The notes below the pieces were generated by a model. The model was not told the origin of the DNA. It ran no database searches and saw nothing but the letters and a program-made list of their open reading frames with translations. The position numbers and the translations under genes are program-made. A stretch of DNA of 64,000 bases from Streptosporangium oxazolinicum (GTDB lineage: Bacteria > Actinomycetota > Actinomycetes > Streptosporangiales > Streptosporangiaceae), in assembly GCF_039537505.1 (NCBI RefSeq), contig NZ_BAABAQ010000014.1, positions 241,033-305,032 of the forward strand, read 5' to 3'. Of the stretch, positions 1 through 8,646 are shown one piece after another. Within the stretch, counting starts at the first letter, position 1; each line of letters starts with the position of its first letter.

Positions 1-1
1 G

Positions 2-145
2 ACGAGCGAGGCGACCATCGGCCTCCCGCGCGACCGGCCCGTGCGCACGCCCGGCGACCTGTCTCCCGAGGCGTCCGGTCGCACGGGCGTCGTCCGCCCA
101 CTCGGCCGGTGGCCACGCTCCGGCCGTGAAACCTCCGCGTGCTGA
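2..145 (+). CDS. C-terminal end of an unidentified protein (partial)
   Basis: Frame 2 is open from the window edge to a TGA at 143-145. It has the strong G/C bias at third codon positions that coding DNA shows here. About 47 residues are visible, hydrophilic and rich in Arg, Gly and Pro, with no motif I recognise. It may be the tail of a gene starting outside the window or a chance open frame. Confidence 0.3.
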   Translation, partial: TSEATIGLPRDRPVRTPGDLSPEASGRTGVVRPLGRWPRSGRETSAC

Positions 146-776
146 TCGTTCATCGACCCCAACGTACCCGAGCGACGACCGCTCAGCCCGCTTTCCGACG
201 TTCCCGCTTTCGCGCGTTCCCGCGTTCCCGTGCGACGGGACTCGTCGGACCGGCCGCAATCGTTCCCGATGAAAACCAGAAGATGCCGAACATCGGTAAG
301 CGACGTGACCGGCACGGCTGTTGCCGGAAGAACAGCCGGTTACGGTCCGTTTCCCCTTGGCCGGTATTCGCCGGAACAATGCGCCGACCATATCCACCGT
401 GTATATAGCGGCTGTATATCGCCTGGTCAGGAGAGGGTTCGGTGCCCCGGCGCCCTCGCGGACAGCCATCCCCGTACCGCTCCCTGACGGCGGAGGAGTC
501 GCGGTGCGAAACCGGGGAGTTACCCGCCGCTGGTCATTCAGAGTTTCGGTAAGTCGATATACCGAAGATATACAGGCTCGAAGCATCCTTTTCCCATCCG
601 CTGGGGACGAGGGAGCGACGGGGTGACGGTGGGGGACGCGGGAGGTGACGCATTGTCGCAACGGCCGAACGATCACACGCCGTCGTGGCCGGTCGCCGGG
701 AACGGCCCGCCGACCCTCTCGGCCTTTGGCGTGCCATCTCTTGAACGTTAATGCGGGAAGGTGGGGGCTTTCTTAC
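146..776. other. Long intergenic region without a supported gene
   Basis: About 630 bp. The short open frames overlap one another in several frames and none has a ribosome binding site or recognisable product. The stretch near 395-420 and 550-575 is richer in A and T than its surroundings, so promoters may lie here, but I cannot place one. Confidence 0.5.
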
Positions 777-1823
777 ATGAAACGGCTTTACGAATTGCCC
801 GCCGGTAGGCGTCTCAACTGGCGGGAGGCGGTCGCGCAATCGGTGATCTCCCTTGGCGGACCCACTCACGAGGCCGACGACCTCTGGGCCGAGGTGAAAC
901 TCATCGACCTCGGGATCACGCGACTGTCACGGGTGCGATGCACGTCATTCGAGGCACGGCGCGCCCAGCACCGGACCTGTCAATCCGGCCCCGGCGTGTA
1001 CCAGCTCTCGCTGACCCTCAGGGCCCGGCCGGGAGCGCGGTGGCAAGGCCATGAAGCCGATCTCGGGTCGGCGGAACTGCTGCTGTACGACACCTCCCGC
1101 CCCTTCCACGCCTGGATGCCGGGCGGCCTCGGGGGGCCCATCCCGGGCGGACGTCCGGCGAACCCGGCTGACAGCCTGATCATCCTGCAGTTCCCCTCCG
1201 AGGTCCTCCCGGTCCCCCGCGCCGAGGTCGAACGACTCCTGGGGGTACGGCTGCCGGCGCGGGAGGGAGTCGGCGCGCTGCTGTCCGGGTTTCTCCTCCA
1301 ACTGGTCCGGCAACGTGATCCGTTCCCGCCCCAGGAGGCGATCCGGATCTCCACGATCATCCTCGACCTCCTCGCGACCCTGCTGACCCAGGACCTCGAC
1401 GCGCGCGCGGCGATGTCGCCGGACGATTCACGAGGGCTCATGGTCATGCGCATCCAGGCGTTCATCGAGCGGAACCTGGGAACCGCGGACCTGTCCCCTT
1501 CGATGATCGCCTCCGCCCACCACCTCTCCACCCGGCACCTGCACAGGCTGTTCGAGGAGCAGGACCTCAGCGTCGCGCGCTGGATCCGGCAGCGCCAGCT
1601 CGAACGCTGCCGACGCGACCTGGCCGATCCCGTACTGGACGCCCTGCCGGTCCGCGCCGTCGCCGCCCGCTGGGGTTTCGGCAGCGAATCACACTTCAAC
1701 CGGGCATTCCGCGCCGCGTACGGCATACCCCCAGCGGCCTACCGGCGCAGCCTGCGGGATTCGGCGGACACGGACATCGCGCACTGGCCGATCCCGCTCC
1801 AAGGGTGTGTACGCGTGAGCTGA
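777..1823 (+). CDS. AraC-family transcriptional regulator
   Basis: The 348-residue product has a cupin-like ligand-binding half (about residues 30-200) and a C-terminal AraC double helix-turn-helix (about 235-345). The conserved signature RWGFGSESHFNRAFR is visible near residue 300, followed by the usual YGIPPAAYR end. I chose the ATG at 777 because GGGAAGGTGGGGG lies just upstream; the longer reading from 645 adds an Arg-rich, unconserved leader. No obvious partner operon flanks it, so its targets are unknown. The family assignment is firm. Confidence 0.88.
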   Translation: MKRLYELPAGRRLNWREAVAQSVISLGGPTHEADDLWAEVKLIDLGITRLSRVRCTSFEARRAQHRTCQSGPGVYQLSLTLRARPGARWQGHEADLGSAELLLYDTSRPFHAWMPGGLGGPIPGGRPANPADSLIILQFPSEVLPVPRAEVERLLGVRLPAREGVGALLSGFLLQLVRQRDPFPPQEAIRISTIILDLLATLLTQDLDARAAMSPDDSRGLMVMRIQAFIERNLGTADLSPSMIASAHHLSTRHLHRLFEEQDLSVARWIRQRQLERCRRDLADPVLDALPVRAVAARWGFGSESHFNRAFRAAYGIPPAAYRRSLRDSADTDIAHWPIPLQGCVRVS

Positions 1824-2013
1824 CCGTTCGGGCCCCGCCTGGATGCGGCCGCTCCTCCCCGCTCACCCGGCGGGACAGCCTCATGATCGCCTTGAGAGCA
1901 CGGCCGAGGGACTTTGGTCCTGAGCCAGTGCGCCAAACAGCCCTGGTTTTACCGATAGGAGCTGAATCATCCTGGCATATGGGGAGAACCGTATCGCTGT
2001 CCGGGGAGGAGAC

Positions 2014-2658
2014 ATGAGGCCGGAGATAAGGACGATCCTGTTCGGATCAGTCATGGTGACCGTGGCATCGGTGGGCATCACCGTGGCGGCTGCGATCGAG
2101 GATCGGATCTCGTTGGTCCAGCAGCCCCACGCTCCGGCGGACTCGGACGGGCAGTCGATGGGATGGGTGGACGACAAGGCCGTGAACAGCGAGTTCGACT
2201 ACCTGACGCAGATGATCTCCCATGATCGGGAGGCCGTCACCGCCGCGACGCAGCTTCGGCGCTCCAGCGCACCGAAAATGCGCCGGCTGGGCGAGGAGAT
2301 CGTGGCCACGCAGACCGCCGAGATCGCGACGATGAAGGCGTGGCTGGCCAAGTGGTACCCGGGGCGCTCCACGAGGGTCGGCTACCAGCCGATGATGCGT
2401 GATCTGTCGAAGCTGTCGGGCGACACGCTGGACAGGACGTTCCTGAAAGGCATGATCCCGCACCACAAGGCGGCGGTGATGATGTCCCAGCGACTGATCA
2501 GACACGGGTACCCGCGGCACAAGGGGGTCGCGGTGTTCGCCCGCAAGGTGCGAGACGCCAAGCATGCCGAGATATCCCAGATGCAGCGTCAGCTGGCGGC
2601 CGAGCCGAAGGAGAGACCCACCGGCATGATCATGCCGGCCACGCGAGCCGTGGCTTAG
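2014..2658 (+). CDS. DUF305 family protein, membrane-anchored or secreted
   Basis: 214 residues. A hydrophobic N-terminal segment (about residues 8-28) suggests export or a membrane anchor. Two related helical-pair units follow, with ISHDREAV near residue 70 and the family hallmark MIPHHKAAVMM near 150. DUF305 proteins are ferritin-like four-helix bundles, often extracytoplasmic and sometimes linked to metal handling; the exact function is unknown. GGGGAGGAG lies just before the ATG. It stands alone between two AraC genes. Confidence 0.88.
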   Translation: MRPEIRTILFGSVMVTVASVGITVAAAIEDRISLVQQPHAPADSDGQSMGWVDDKAVNSEFDYLTQMISHDREAVTAATQLRRSSAPKMRRLGEEIVATQTAEIATMKAWLAKWYPGRSTRVGYQPMMRDLSKLSGDTLDRTFLKGMIPHHKAAVMMSQRLIRHGYPRHKGVAVFARKVRDAKHAEISQMQRQLAAEPKERPTGMIMPATRAVA

Positions 2659-2859
2659 GGGGCGGTGCGGGAAAGCGGCGAGGAGAGCACGCGATCGTCC
2701 GCTCTTCCGGAGAACCCGCGGTAACGTCCTCGCGCGGTTCGTCACGACCATTCGTCCACCAACGGACACCCCCGCTCGGTGTCGTCCGCCCGTACGGCCG
2801 CCGCGTGGGGCGGTTCGGCCGTCGGGCGGACGACGCACGCCGGGGTGGTGACCCCGCGC

Positions 2860-3801
2860 CTACTGTGCCAGCGCGGCGCTGCGATGCTCCTGCGGGCTGA
2901 TGCCGTACACCCGCTTGAACGCCGAGCTGAGGGCGAACCCGCTGCCGTAGCCGACCTGCCGGGCGACGGCGTTCAGCGTGGCGTCGGACTGGCGCAGCAG
3001 GTCGGCGGCGAGGGCGAGGCGCCACTCGGTCAGGTAGGTCATCGGCGGCGTGCCGACGGCGTTGCGGAAGGACTCGGCCAGCGTCGCCCGTGACACGCCG
3101 ACCTCGGCGGCGACCCGCGCCAGCGTCCAGTCGTTCGCCGGGTCCTCGTGGAACAGGCGCAGCGCCTCGCCGGCCACCGGGTGGGTGTGGGCCTGGTACC
3201 AGGCCGGGGCCTCGGTCTCGGGCCGGTCGAACCACACCCGCAGCACCGAGATGAGCAGCAGGTCGAGCAGGCGGTCGAGCACGACGCCCTGGGCCGGCCC
3301 CTGTTTGGTGACCTCGCTGGCCAGCACCGGGAGGAGCGTCGAGTCCCACGTGTCCTCGGACACGACCAGCAGCGGCGGCAGCACGTCGAGCAGGCGCTGG
3401 CCGACGGCGCCGACCTCCTCGTACACGCCGAGCAGCATCTGCACCGACCCGTCGGGAGCGCTGCCCCACGTGCGCACCCCCAGCGACATCCGCTCGCGCA
3501 GCTCGACGCCGTCGGGCGAGAGGCACTGCTGGCCGGGGTGCACGATGACCTGCGGTGGGGTCGCGATGTCGTCGCTCATCACGTAGGGGTCCGGCCCGCG
3601 GACGATGGCGACGTCGCCCGGCCGCAGCCACACCGGCTTGCCGTGGTCGGGCTCGAAGCACGCTTCGCCGCTGAGCATGACGGCGAGGCACAGCGGAGAC
3701 CTGTCCTGGACCCGGATCGACCATGGGGGGTCCAGCACGATGCGGAGGAGGAAGGCGCCACTGGCCCGAGGCCCTTCGAGTAATCCAGAGAGTGCGTCCA
3801 C
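2860..3801 (-). CDS. AraC-family regulator with cupin_6 sensor domain
   Basis: The 313-residue form starts at a GTG (VDALSGLLEGPRASGAFLLR), which matches how this subfamily normally begins. Longer ATG starts would run into the divergent NmrA-like gene. The N-terminal half (about 1-185) is a cupin-type sensor. The C-terminal half is an AraC helix-turn-helix with VGYGSGFALSSAFKRVYG near the end. It is divergent from the NAD(P)-binding oxidoreductase at 3882, with about 80 bp between starts, and probably controls it; this AraC/NmrA pairing is common in actinomycetes. Confidence 0.88.
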   Translation of the reverse strand: MDALSGLLEGPRASGAFLLRIVLDPPWSIRVQDRSPLCLAVMLSGEACFEPDHGKPVWLRPGDVAIVRGPDPYVMSDDIATPPQVIVHPGQQCLSPDGVELRERMSLGVRTWGSAPDGSVQMLLGVYEEVGAVGQRLLDVLPPLLVVSEDTWDSTLLPVLASEVTKQGPAQGVVLDRLLDLLLISVLRVWFDRPETEAPAWYQAHTHPVAGEALRLFHEDPANDWTLARVAAEVGVSRATLAESFRNAVGTPPMTYLTEWRLALAADLLRQSDATLNAVARQVGYGSGFALSSAFKRVYGISPQEHRSAALAQ

Positions 3802-3881
3802 TCCCCAAGTGTAGACGACCGGATATGCATTCCGGCATCTCGGCCATGGACCATCCAAATAGTGGCCCTCAAACTGAAGCC

Positions 3882-4715
3882 ATGACAACAAACGAGCACA
3901 CAACGTTAGTCCTCGGTGGTACCGGTCGAGTCGGCCGCCGGGTGACCCAGAGACTGGTCGAGCGAGGCGTGAACGTGCGGGTCGGTTCCCGCACCGGCGA
4001 GCCCCCGTTCGACTGGGAGAACCCCTCCACCTGGGCCGGTGCCGTCACCGGTGTCAAGTCGGCCTACCTGATGTACTACCCCGAGGTCGAGTGGCCGGGC
4101 GCCAGCGACGCCATCGGCGCCGTGGCCCGGCTCGCGGTGGACGCCGGTGTCGACCGCCTGGTCCTCCTGTCCGCCCGCAACCAGGACGAGGCCGTCCGGT
4201 GCGAGGACGCCGTGACGAGCCTCCCGGTCGAATGGACCATCGTCGCCCCGGCCTCGTTCAACCAGAACTTCGACGAGGGCGTGTTCCTTGAGCCGCTGCG
4301 CCAGGGCGTGCTGGCCCTGCCCGCCGGTGACAACGCCGACCCGTTCATCGACGCCGACGACATCGCCGACGTCGTGGTGGCGGCCCTCACCGAGGACGGC
4401 CACGTGGGCGAGCGCTACGAGCTGACGGGCCCCCGCCTGTGGACCTTCGCCGAGGGCGTCGCCGAGATCGCCCGCGCGACGGGCCGCGAGCTCCGCTACG
4501 AGCCGATCACCCGGCAGCAGTTCGCCGACGCCATCGTCGACGACGGTGCCCCGCGCGAGTTCGCCGAGCCGCTGGCCACGCTCATCTCCGAGTTCTTCGA
4601 CGGCCGGAACAGCTCGCTGGCCGACGGCGTCGAGCGTGCCCTCAACCGGAAGCCCCGCGACTTCGCGGACTGGGTGGCGGAGGTGGCCCCCACCGGCGTG
4701 TGGAAAGCCATCTAG
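3882..4715 (+). CDS. NmrA-like NAD(P)-binding oxidoreductase
   Basis: 277 residues with an atypical short-chain dehydrogenase fold. A glycine-rich dinucleotide motif (LGGTGRVGRRV) begins near residue 10, and LVLLSARNQ marks the strand used by NmrA/HSCARG-type proteins. No Tyr-x-x-x-Lys catalytic pair is apparent, so it may be a redox sensor rather than a classical reductase. ATG 3882 sits in the divergent promoter with the AraC gene. The substrate is unknown. Confidence 0.85.
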   Translation: MTTNEHTTLVLGGTGRVGRRVTQRLVERGVNVRVGSRTGEPPFDWENPSTWAGAVTGVKSAYLMYYPEVEWPGASDAIGAVARLAVDAGVDRLVLLSARNQDEAVRCEDAVTSLPVEWTIVAPASFNQNFDEGVFLEPLRQGVLALPAGDNADPFIDADDIADVVVAALTEDGHVGERYELTGPRLWTFAEGVAEIARATGRELRYEPITRQQFADAIVDDGAPREFAEPLATLISEFFDGRNSSLADGVERALNRKPRDFADWVAEVAPTGVWKAI

Positions 4716-5040
4716 TCGCGACACCGGTGACCTGGCGCCTGTTGTCGCAGGTCAGAGCCCGTTCCAAGGCCCCATGGAGATGGTGTTTCACGCACCCCGC
4801 GCTGTGCGGGTCGCAGGCGCACCGAGGGGCTCTGATGACAGCAGATGTCCGACCACTGCGATACGACGCCAGTGGGTGCCGCTCAGCTGTCGCGGCACCG
4901 GCTGCGGAAACGGATCGAGTCACCGGCATCGCGCCCGGACGACCGATCCAAGGTCTCGACGCGGCGCGGCGCGGCGCGCGTCGGTGAGAGCGGAGGGTGT
5001 CCAGGATCGGCGTTGCCACCCCGGCGAGAGCAGAAGGCTC
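4716..5040. other. Intergenic stretch before a transposase relic
   Basis: About 325 bp without a credible gene. A GC-rich run with repeated GCGGC units lies at about 4965-4980. The segment could include the left part of the decayed insertion sequence that follows, but I cannot see its terminal inverted repeat. Confidence 0.4.
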
Positions 5041-5700
5041 TTGAACGCTGACCTGGACACCCTCGCAACGCGTTTCGCGCACGGATCGACGGTCCGTCGA
5101 AGATCTCGCTGCGGCGTTCCACGGTCGGGTTCGAGCCCGTCGATCGCCGATGCCGAACTGATCACGCCGACGGTGACGCGGCGAGGCCCGGTGGGTGCGC
5201 CCCGCCCGTCAGGATCCGCGTCACCTGTTCCCCCGCCTGCTTCGACAGCCGGGCTACGACAGGCGCACCAACCCCGGAGTGGTTGATCGCCGCCCTGGCC
5301 CGCGACACGAGCCCGCGGACCGAATGACGCGCGGATGGTGGACCCGCCCCCGGTCGAGTGCGGCCGCCCCGGTCGAGTGCGACCACTCCCGGGAGACCGC
5401 GCGGCGCTCCGGCGACCCGGCCGGGTGCGGAAACGGCGTGCGCCCGCGTATCACGCGCGGCTGGAGCCGACGTTCTCGATACACGCCGACGCGGGATTTC
5501 CCGGGGAACCGCCGAAGAGATCCTCGAATTTCCGACGCGGGACACCGGCGATCAACGCGCCGCGGCTGCCGGGCGTCGTCGACATCGCCGCCGGGCCACG
5601 CCACCGCGCCCGCGACACCGGTCGATCTCCGAACGCCCACGCCATCCCGTGACGACTTCGCCGAGACCCTGGTCCAGGGCCGTGCGGACCCGGTGAACGT
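5041..5700 (+). pseudogene. Decayed IS982-type transposase
   Basis: Pieces of an actinomycete IS982-family transposase appear in order but in different frames. They are LNADLDTLATRFAHGS near 5041, IADAELITPTVTRR near 5142, HLFPRLLRQPGYDRR near 5221 and the catalytic-region echo PVECDHSRETARRSGD near 5375. Intact relatives read LNADLDTLAT..., ISDAELVTLAV..., LFPYLPQQPGYNKR... and VDSTPVECGRSRETVKRSDLAG. Several frameshifts and deletions make it non-functional. It directly abuts the left border of the biosynthetic cluster, marking an old mobile-element boundary. Confidence 0.65.
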
Positions 5701-5764
5701 TCGTGGCCACACCCCGGCAGCGGCCCCGGTGACGCCACCCCGCAAGCACGGAGGCGGGACGGCT

Positions 5765-5796
5765 TTGCGGTGATGTTGCGGGGACACCCGCACGAT
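5765..5796 (+). promoter_or_regulatory. SARP-type promoter of the prolyl-AMP ligase operon
   Basis: Heptamers TTGCGGT (5765-5771) and TTGCGGG (5776-5782) are spaced exactly 11 bp apart. Eight bases later comes a possible -10, CACGAT (5791-5796). This is the geometry known for SARP activators. The predicted transcript would start at or near the GTG 5801/ATG 5804, so the message may be leaderless. Confidence 0.6.
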
Positions 5797-5800
5797 TCCG

Positions 5801-7336
5801 GTGATGAAACCTACTCAGCTCTGGACGTCGTTCGCCCGGCAGGTGGACGCCCGCCCCGACGCCACGGCCCTGGTGGCGAAAGGCAGGCACATCTCCTACG
5901 GCGAACTGGCCGACCTCGTGGACGAGGCCTCGGCCCACCTCGACCGGCTCGACACGACCGGTGGCGAGCCGATCGGCGTACCCGCCGTGAAGACGCCCCG
6001 GACCATCGCCCTGGTGCTGGCGTGCCTGCGGGCGGGCCTCCCGGTGGTGCTTCCCTCGGCCACCCTGCCCGAAGCCACCCTGCAACGCCTCCTGACCCGG
6101 GCCGGGTGCCGCCACGTCGTCAGCGCCGACGACGCCGGCCCCACCCAGACCGGTGCCGTACCGGCCCCGGCACCGGCACCCGCCACCCCCGTGAACCCCG
6201 GCGACACCGCCTTCGTGCTCACGACGTCGGGGTCCACGGGCATCCCCAAGCTGGTGCCGCTCACCGCGGGAGCGGTCGAGCGCTTCGCCGACTGGGCCGC
6301 CGCCCAGTTCGACCTGGGCCCCGAGTCCTCGGTTCTCAACTACGCCCCGCTGAACTTCGACCTCTGCTTCCTCGACGTCTGGGCCACGCTCCACCACGGT
6401 GGCCGGGTCGTCCTCGTGGACCCGGACGTCGCCACCAACGGGCGCCACCTGTTCGACGCCATCGCCGACAACGCCGTGACGGTCGTGCAGGCCGTGCCGA
6501 TGGCCCACCAGCTGCTGGTCGACGCCGCAGGCGATCCGGCCCGGCAGCTCACGTCGGTCCGCCACGTCCTGTTCACCGGCGACCACATGCCCGCCCGCTG
6601 CCTGGCCCGGCTGCCCGCCGTGTTCCCCGGCGGCCGCTTCTACAACGTCTACGGCTGCACCGAGACGAACGACAGCTTCCTGCACGAGGTGGACCGGGAC
6701 GCGCTGCCGGCCGACGGCGTCCCGCTCGGCACGCCGCTGCCCGGCGTCGAGGCGGTCGTCCTCGACGAGGACGGCGCCGTGGTCACGGGACCGGGGCGGG
6801 GCGAGCTGGTCGTCGCCACGCCGTTCCAGTCCGCCGGGTACCTCGGTGCCGACCCGGCGGCGCCCGGCCCGTTCGTGGACGCCCCCGCGGGCCGTCCGCC
6901 GGGCGCCCCCGCCCGCTTCTACCGGACCGGTGACGTCGTACGCCGCGACGACACCGGCGTCCTCCACCTCGAAGGGCGCAACGACTTCCAGGTGAAGGTG
7001 CGCGGCACCCGGGTGAACACCGCGGTGGTCGAGCAGGTGCTGCTCGACCACGACGAGGTCGCCGAGGCCGTGGTCCTCGCCGTCCCCGACCCCGTCGCGG
7101 GCCACCTGCTGCACGCGGTCCTGCGCCGGGTGCCGGGGGCGACCGTCAGGACGCTCGGTCTCCGCCAGCACTGCGCCCAGCACCTGCCCACGGCGGCCAT
7201 CCCGGCCACCCTCCACCTGTCCGAGAGCCCCCTGCCCCGTACGTCCACCGGCAAGGTCGACCGGCAGTCCCTCGAACAGACCCTCAGGTCCCCTCGCCCC
7301 GAGGCGACCGTCGCCAGAAAGGAAACGGCACGATGA
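5801..7336 (+). CDS. L-prolyl-AMP ligase (pyrrole-forming, RedM/PltF type)
   Basis: A 511-residue free-standing adenylating enzyme. It should activate L-proline as the AMP ester and load it on the adjacent carrier protein. The ATP-binding loop TTSGSTGIPK is at 141-150, YGCTETND near 285, the YRTGD motif near 373 and the catalytic-Lys motif TSTGKVDR near the C-terminus. The stretch LNFDLCFLDVWATL resembles proline-specific ligases of prodiginine and pyoluteorin pathways; this is recalled similarity, not a search. It begins GTG-ATG (5801/5804), overlaps the next gene by ATGA, and has a SARP-type promoter immediately upstream. Proline specificity is also supported by the matching dehydrogenase. 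Confidence 0.82.
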   Translation: MMKPTQLWTSFARQVDARPDATALVAKGRHISYGELADLVDEASAHLDRLDTTGGEPIGVPAVKTPRTIALVLACLRAGLPVVLPSATLPEATLQRLLTRAGCRHVVSADDAGPTQTGAVPAPAPAPATPVNPGDTAFVLTTSGSTGIPKLVPLTAGAVERFADWAAAQFDLGPESSVLNYAPLNFDLCFLDVWATLHHGGRVVLVDPDVATNGRHLFDAIADNAVTVVQAVPMAHQLLVDAAGDPARQLTSVRHVLFTGDHMPARCLARLPAVFPGGRFYNVYGCTETNDSFLHEVDRDALPADGVPLGTPLPGVEAVVLDEDGAVVTGPGRGELVVATPFQSAGYLGADPAAPGPFVDAPAGRPPGAPARFYRTGDVVRRDDTGVLHLEGRNDFQVKVRGTRVNTAVVEQVLLDHDEVAEAVVLAVPDPVAGHLLHAVLRRVPGATVRTLGLRQHCAQHLPTAAIPATLHLSESPLPRTSTGKVDRQSLEQTLRSPRPEATVARKETAR

Positions 7337-7593
7337 AGAACGAAGCCCTCATCAAGAGCTACCTGATCAAGGAATTCATGCCCGACGTCGAGGCGTCGGA
7401 GCTCGCCAACGATTACGACCTGCTCACCAACGGCGTGGTCGACAGCCTCGGGCTGCTCAAGCTCATCGCCTGGATCGAGACCGAGTTCGACATCACCGTC
7501 GACGACGCAGCCCTCGACCCGGACAACTTCCGCACGGTCGACGCCATCGACGCCTTCGTGGCGCGGGTGTCGGTCCCGGTCGAGGCGAGCTGA
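7333..7593 (+). CDS. Peptidyl carrier protein for proline
   Basis: An 86-residue acidic carrier protein. The phosphopantetheine Ser lies in GVVDSLGLLKLI (near residue 38). VDSLGLLKL is the form seen in stand-alone prolyl carrier proteins of the RedO/PltL group. Its start overlaps the stop of the ligase gene (ATGA), so the two are translationally coupled. It should carry prolyl and then pyrrole-2-carboxyl thioesters. No phosphopantetheinyl transferase is encoded in the window, so one must act from elsewhere. Confidence 0.85.
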   Translation: MKNEALIKSYLIKEFMPDVEASELANDYDLLTNGVVDSLGLLKLIAWIETEFDITVDDAALDPDNFRTVDAIDAFVARVSVPVEAS

Positions 7594-7596
7594 CCC

Positions 7597-8646
7597 ATGC
7601 ACGACGCGTTCGCCGCCCTGCTGGCCGGGCGACCGGTCGACACCGCGACATGGTCGTCCTTCTGGGACGAGCTGAGCGCCGACACGCTGGACCCCGGCGA
7701 GCCGGCGTCGCTCATGGCGGCCCTCAGCCTCGACGCGGTCACCCCCGAGACGCTCACCGACCTGGTGCGGTCGCTGCACGCGCGCCGCACCGGGCCGGTC
7801 CGCCCCTTCCCCGGGGCGGTCAACGTGGTCGGCACGGGCGGCGGCGTATCGACGTTCAACATCTCCACCGCCGCCGCCTTCGTCGCCGCCGCGCTCGGGG
7901 CGCAGATCGTGAAGACCGGGTCGCGGGCCTACAGCAGCAAGTACGGCTCGATCGACCTGCTCGTCCGGCTCGGCATCCCGCTCACGAAGTCGTACGACGA
8001 GACGGCGGCGTCGCTGGCCCGCCACGGCATCGCCTTCGCCGGTTACTTCGTGTACCCGGTCGAGTTGACCGTGCTGGCCCGGCGCATCATGCCGCTGCCC
8101 ATGCGGCCCTACGGCCGGGTGCTCAACACGCTGGGCCCGTTCCTGCCCGCGCTGCCGGGGACACGCCAGCTCACGGGCCTGTCGAGCCCCGGGCTTCTGC
8201 CGCTGGCCAGAAAGCTGGCGGCGGCGGTCGACGACCGCGAGGTCTGGCTGTGCACCAACGACGTCGGTGCCGACGAGCTGATCAGCTTCGCCGACAACGT
8301 CGTCCACCCCGGTGCGGGCGCGCCCGAGTTCCAGCTGAGCCGCCGAGACCTGGGCACGGCCGACGGCACCCTGTCGGACCTGGCGGCGGTGCCCGAGCCC
8401 GACCGGGTCGTCGACTACTTCCTGGACGTCGTGTCCGGGCGGGCGGGGGAGGTGGCCACCCAGACCGTCGCCCTCAACGCCGCCGCCCTGGTGATCGCGG
8501 CCGAGCGGGAGACGGAGTGGCGCCCCGCCATGGCCTCGGCGATGGCGGCGATGCGGGACGGCGCGGTGCGCGACCTGGTCGACGCCGTGCGAGCCGGTGA
8601 GTCGGCACCGTCACCGCTGGTGAGCGAGGGGGCGTCCGGTGAGTGA
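7597..8646 (+). CDS. Anthranilate phosphoribosyltransferase-like enzyme (TrpD family, divergent)
   Basis: 349 residues, the normal size for TrpD, which joins PRPP to the amino group of anthranilate. The glycine loop reads GTGGGVSTFNIST at about 79-91; canonical TrpD has GTGGD, so the Asp is replaced by Gly. KTGSRAYSSKYGSID and NTLGPFLPA correspond to the TrpD segments KxGNRxxSS and NxLGPLxNP. DELI near 230 echoes the MDE metal-site motif. It lies 3 bp after the carrier-protein gene and overlaps the TrpA-like gene by 8 bp. The changes could mean a different aromatic amine substrate, or only drift after duplication. Confidence 0.75.
   Translation: MHDAFAALLAGRPVDTATWSSFWDELSADTLDPGEPASLMAALSLDAVTPETLTDLVRSLHARRTGPVRPFPGAVNVVGTGGGVSTFNISTAAAFVAAALGAQIVKTGSRAYSSKYGSIDLLVRLGIPLTKSYDETAASLARHGIAFAGYFVYPVELTVLARRIMPLPMRPYGRVLNTLGPFLPALPGTRQLTGLSSPGLLPLARKLAAAVDDREVWLCTNDVGADELISFADNVVHPGAGAPEFQLSRRDLGTADGTLSDLAAVPEPDRVVDYFLDVVSGRAGEVATQTVALNAAALVIAAERETEWRPAMASAMAAMRDGAVRDLVDAVRAGESAPSPLVSEGASGE

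Noticed and set aside
5552..7216. Long minus-strand open frame (554 codons) opposite the prolyl ligase
   Set aside because: It is the G/C-bias shadow of the ligase gene: low-complexity Gly/Arg/Val sequence, no ribosome site, no recognisable family.
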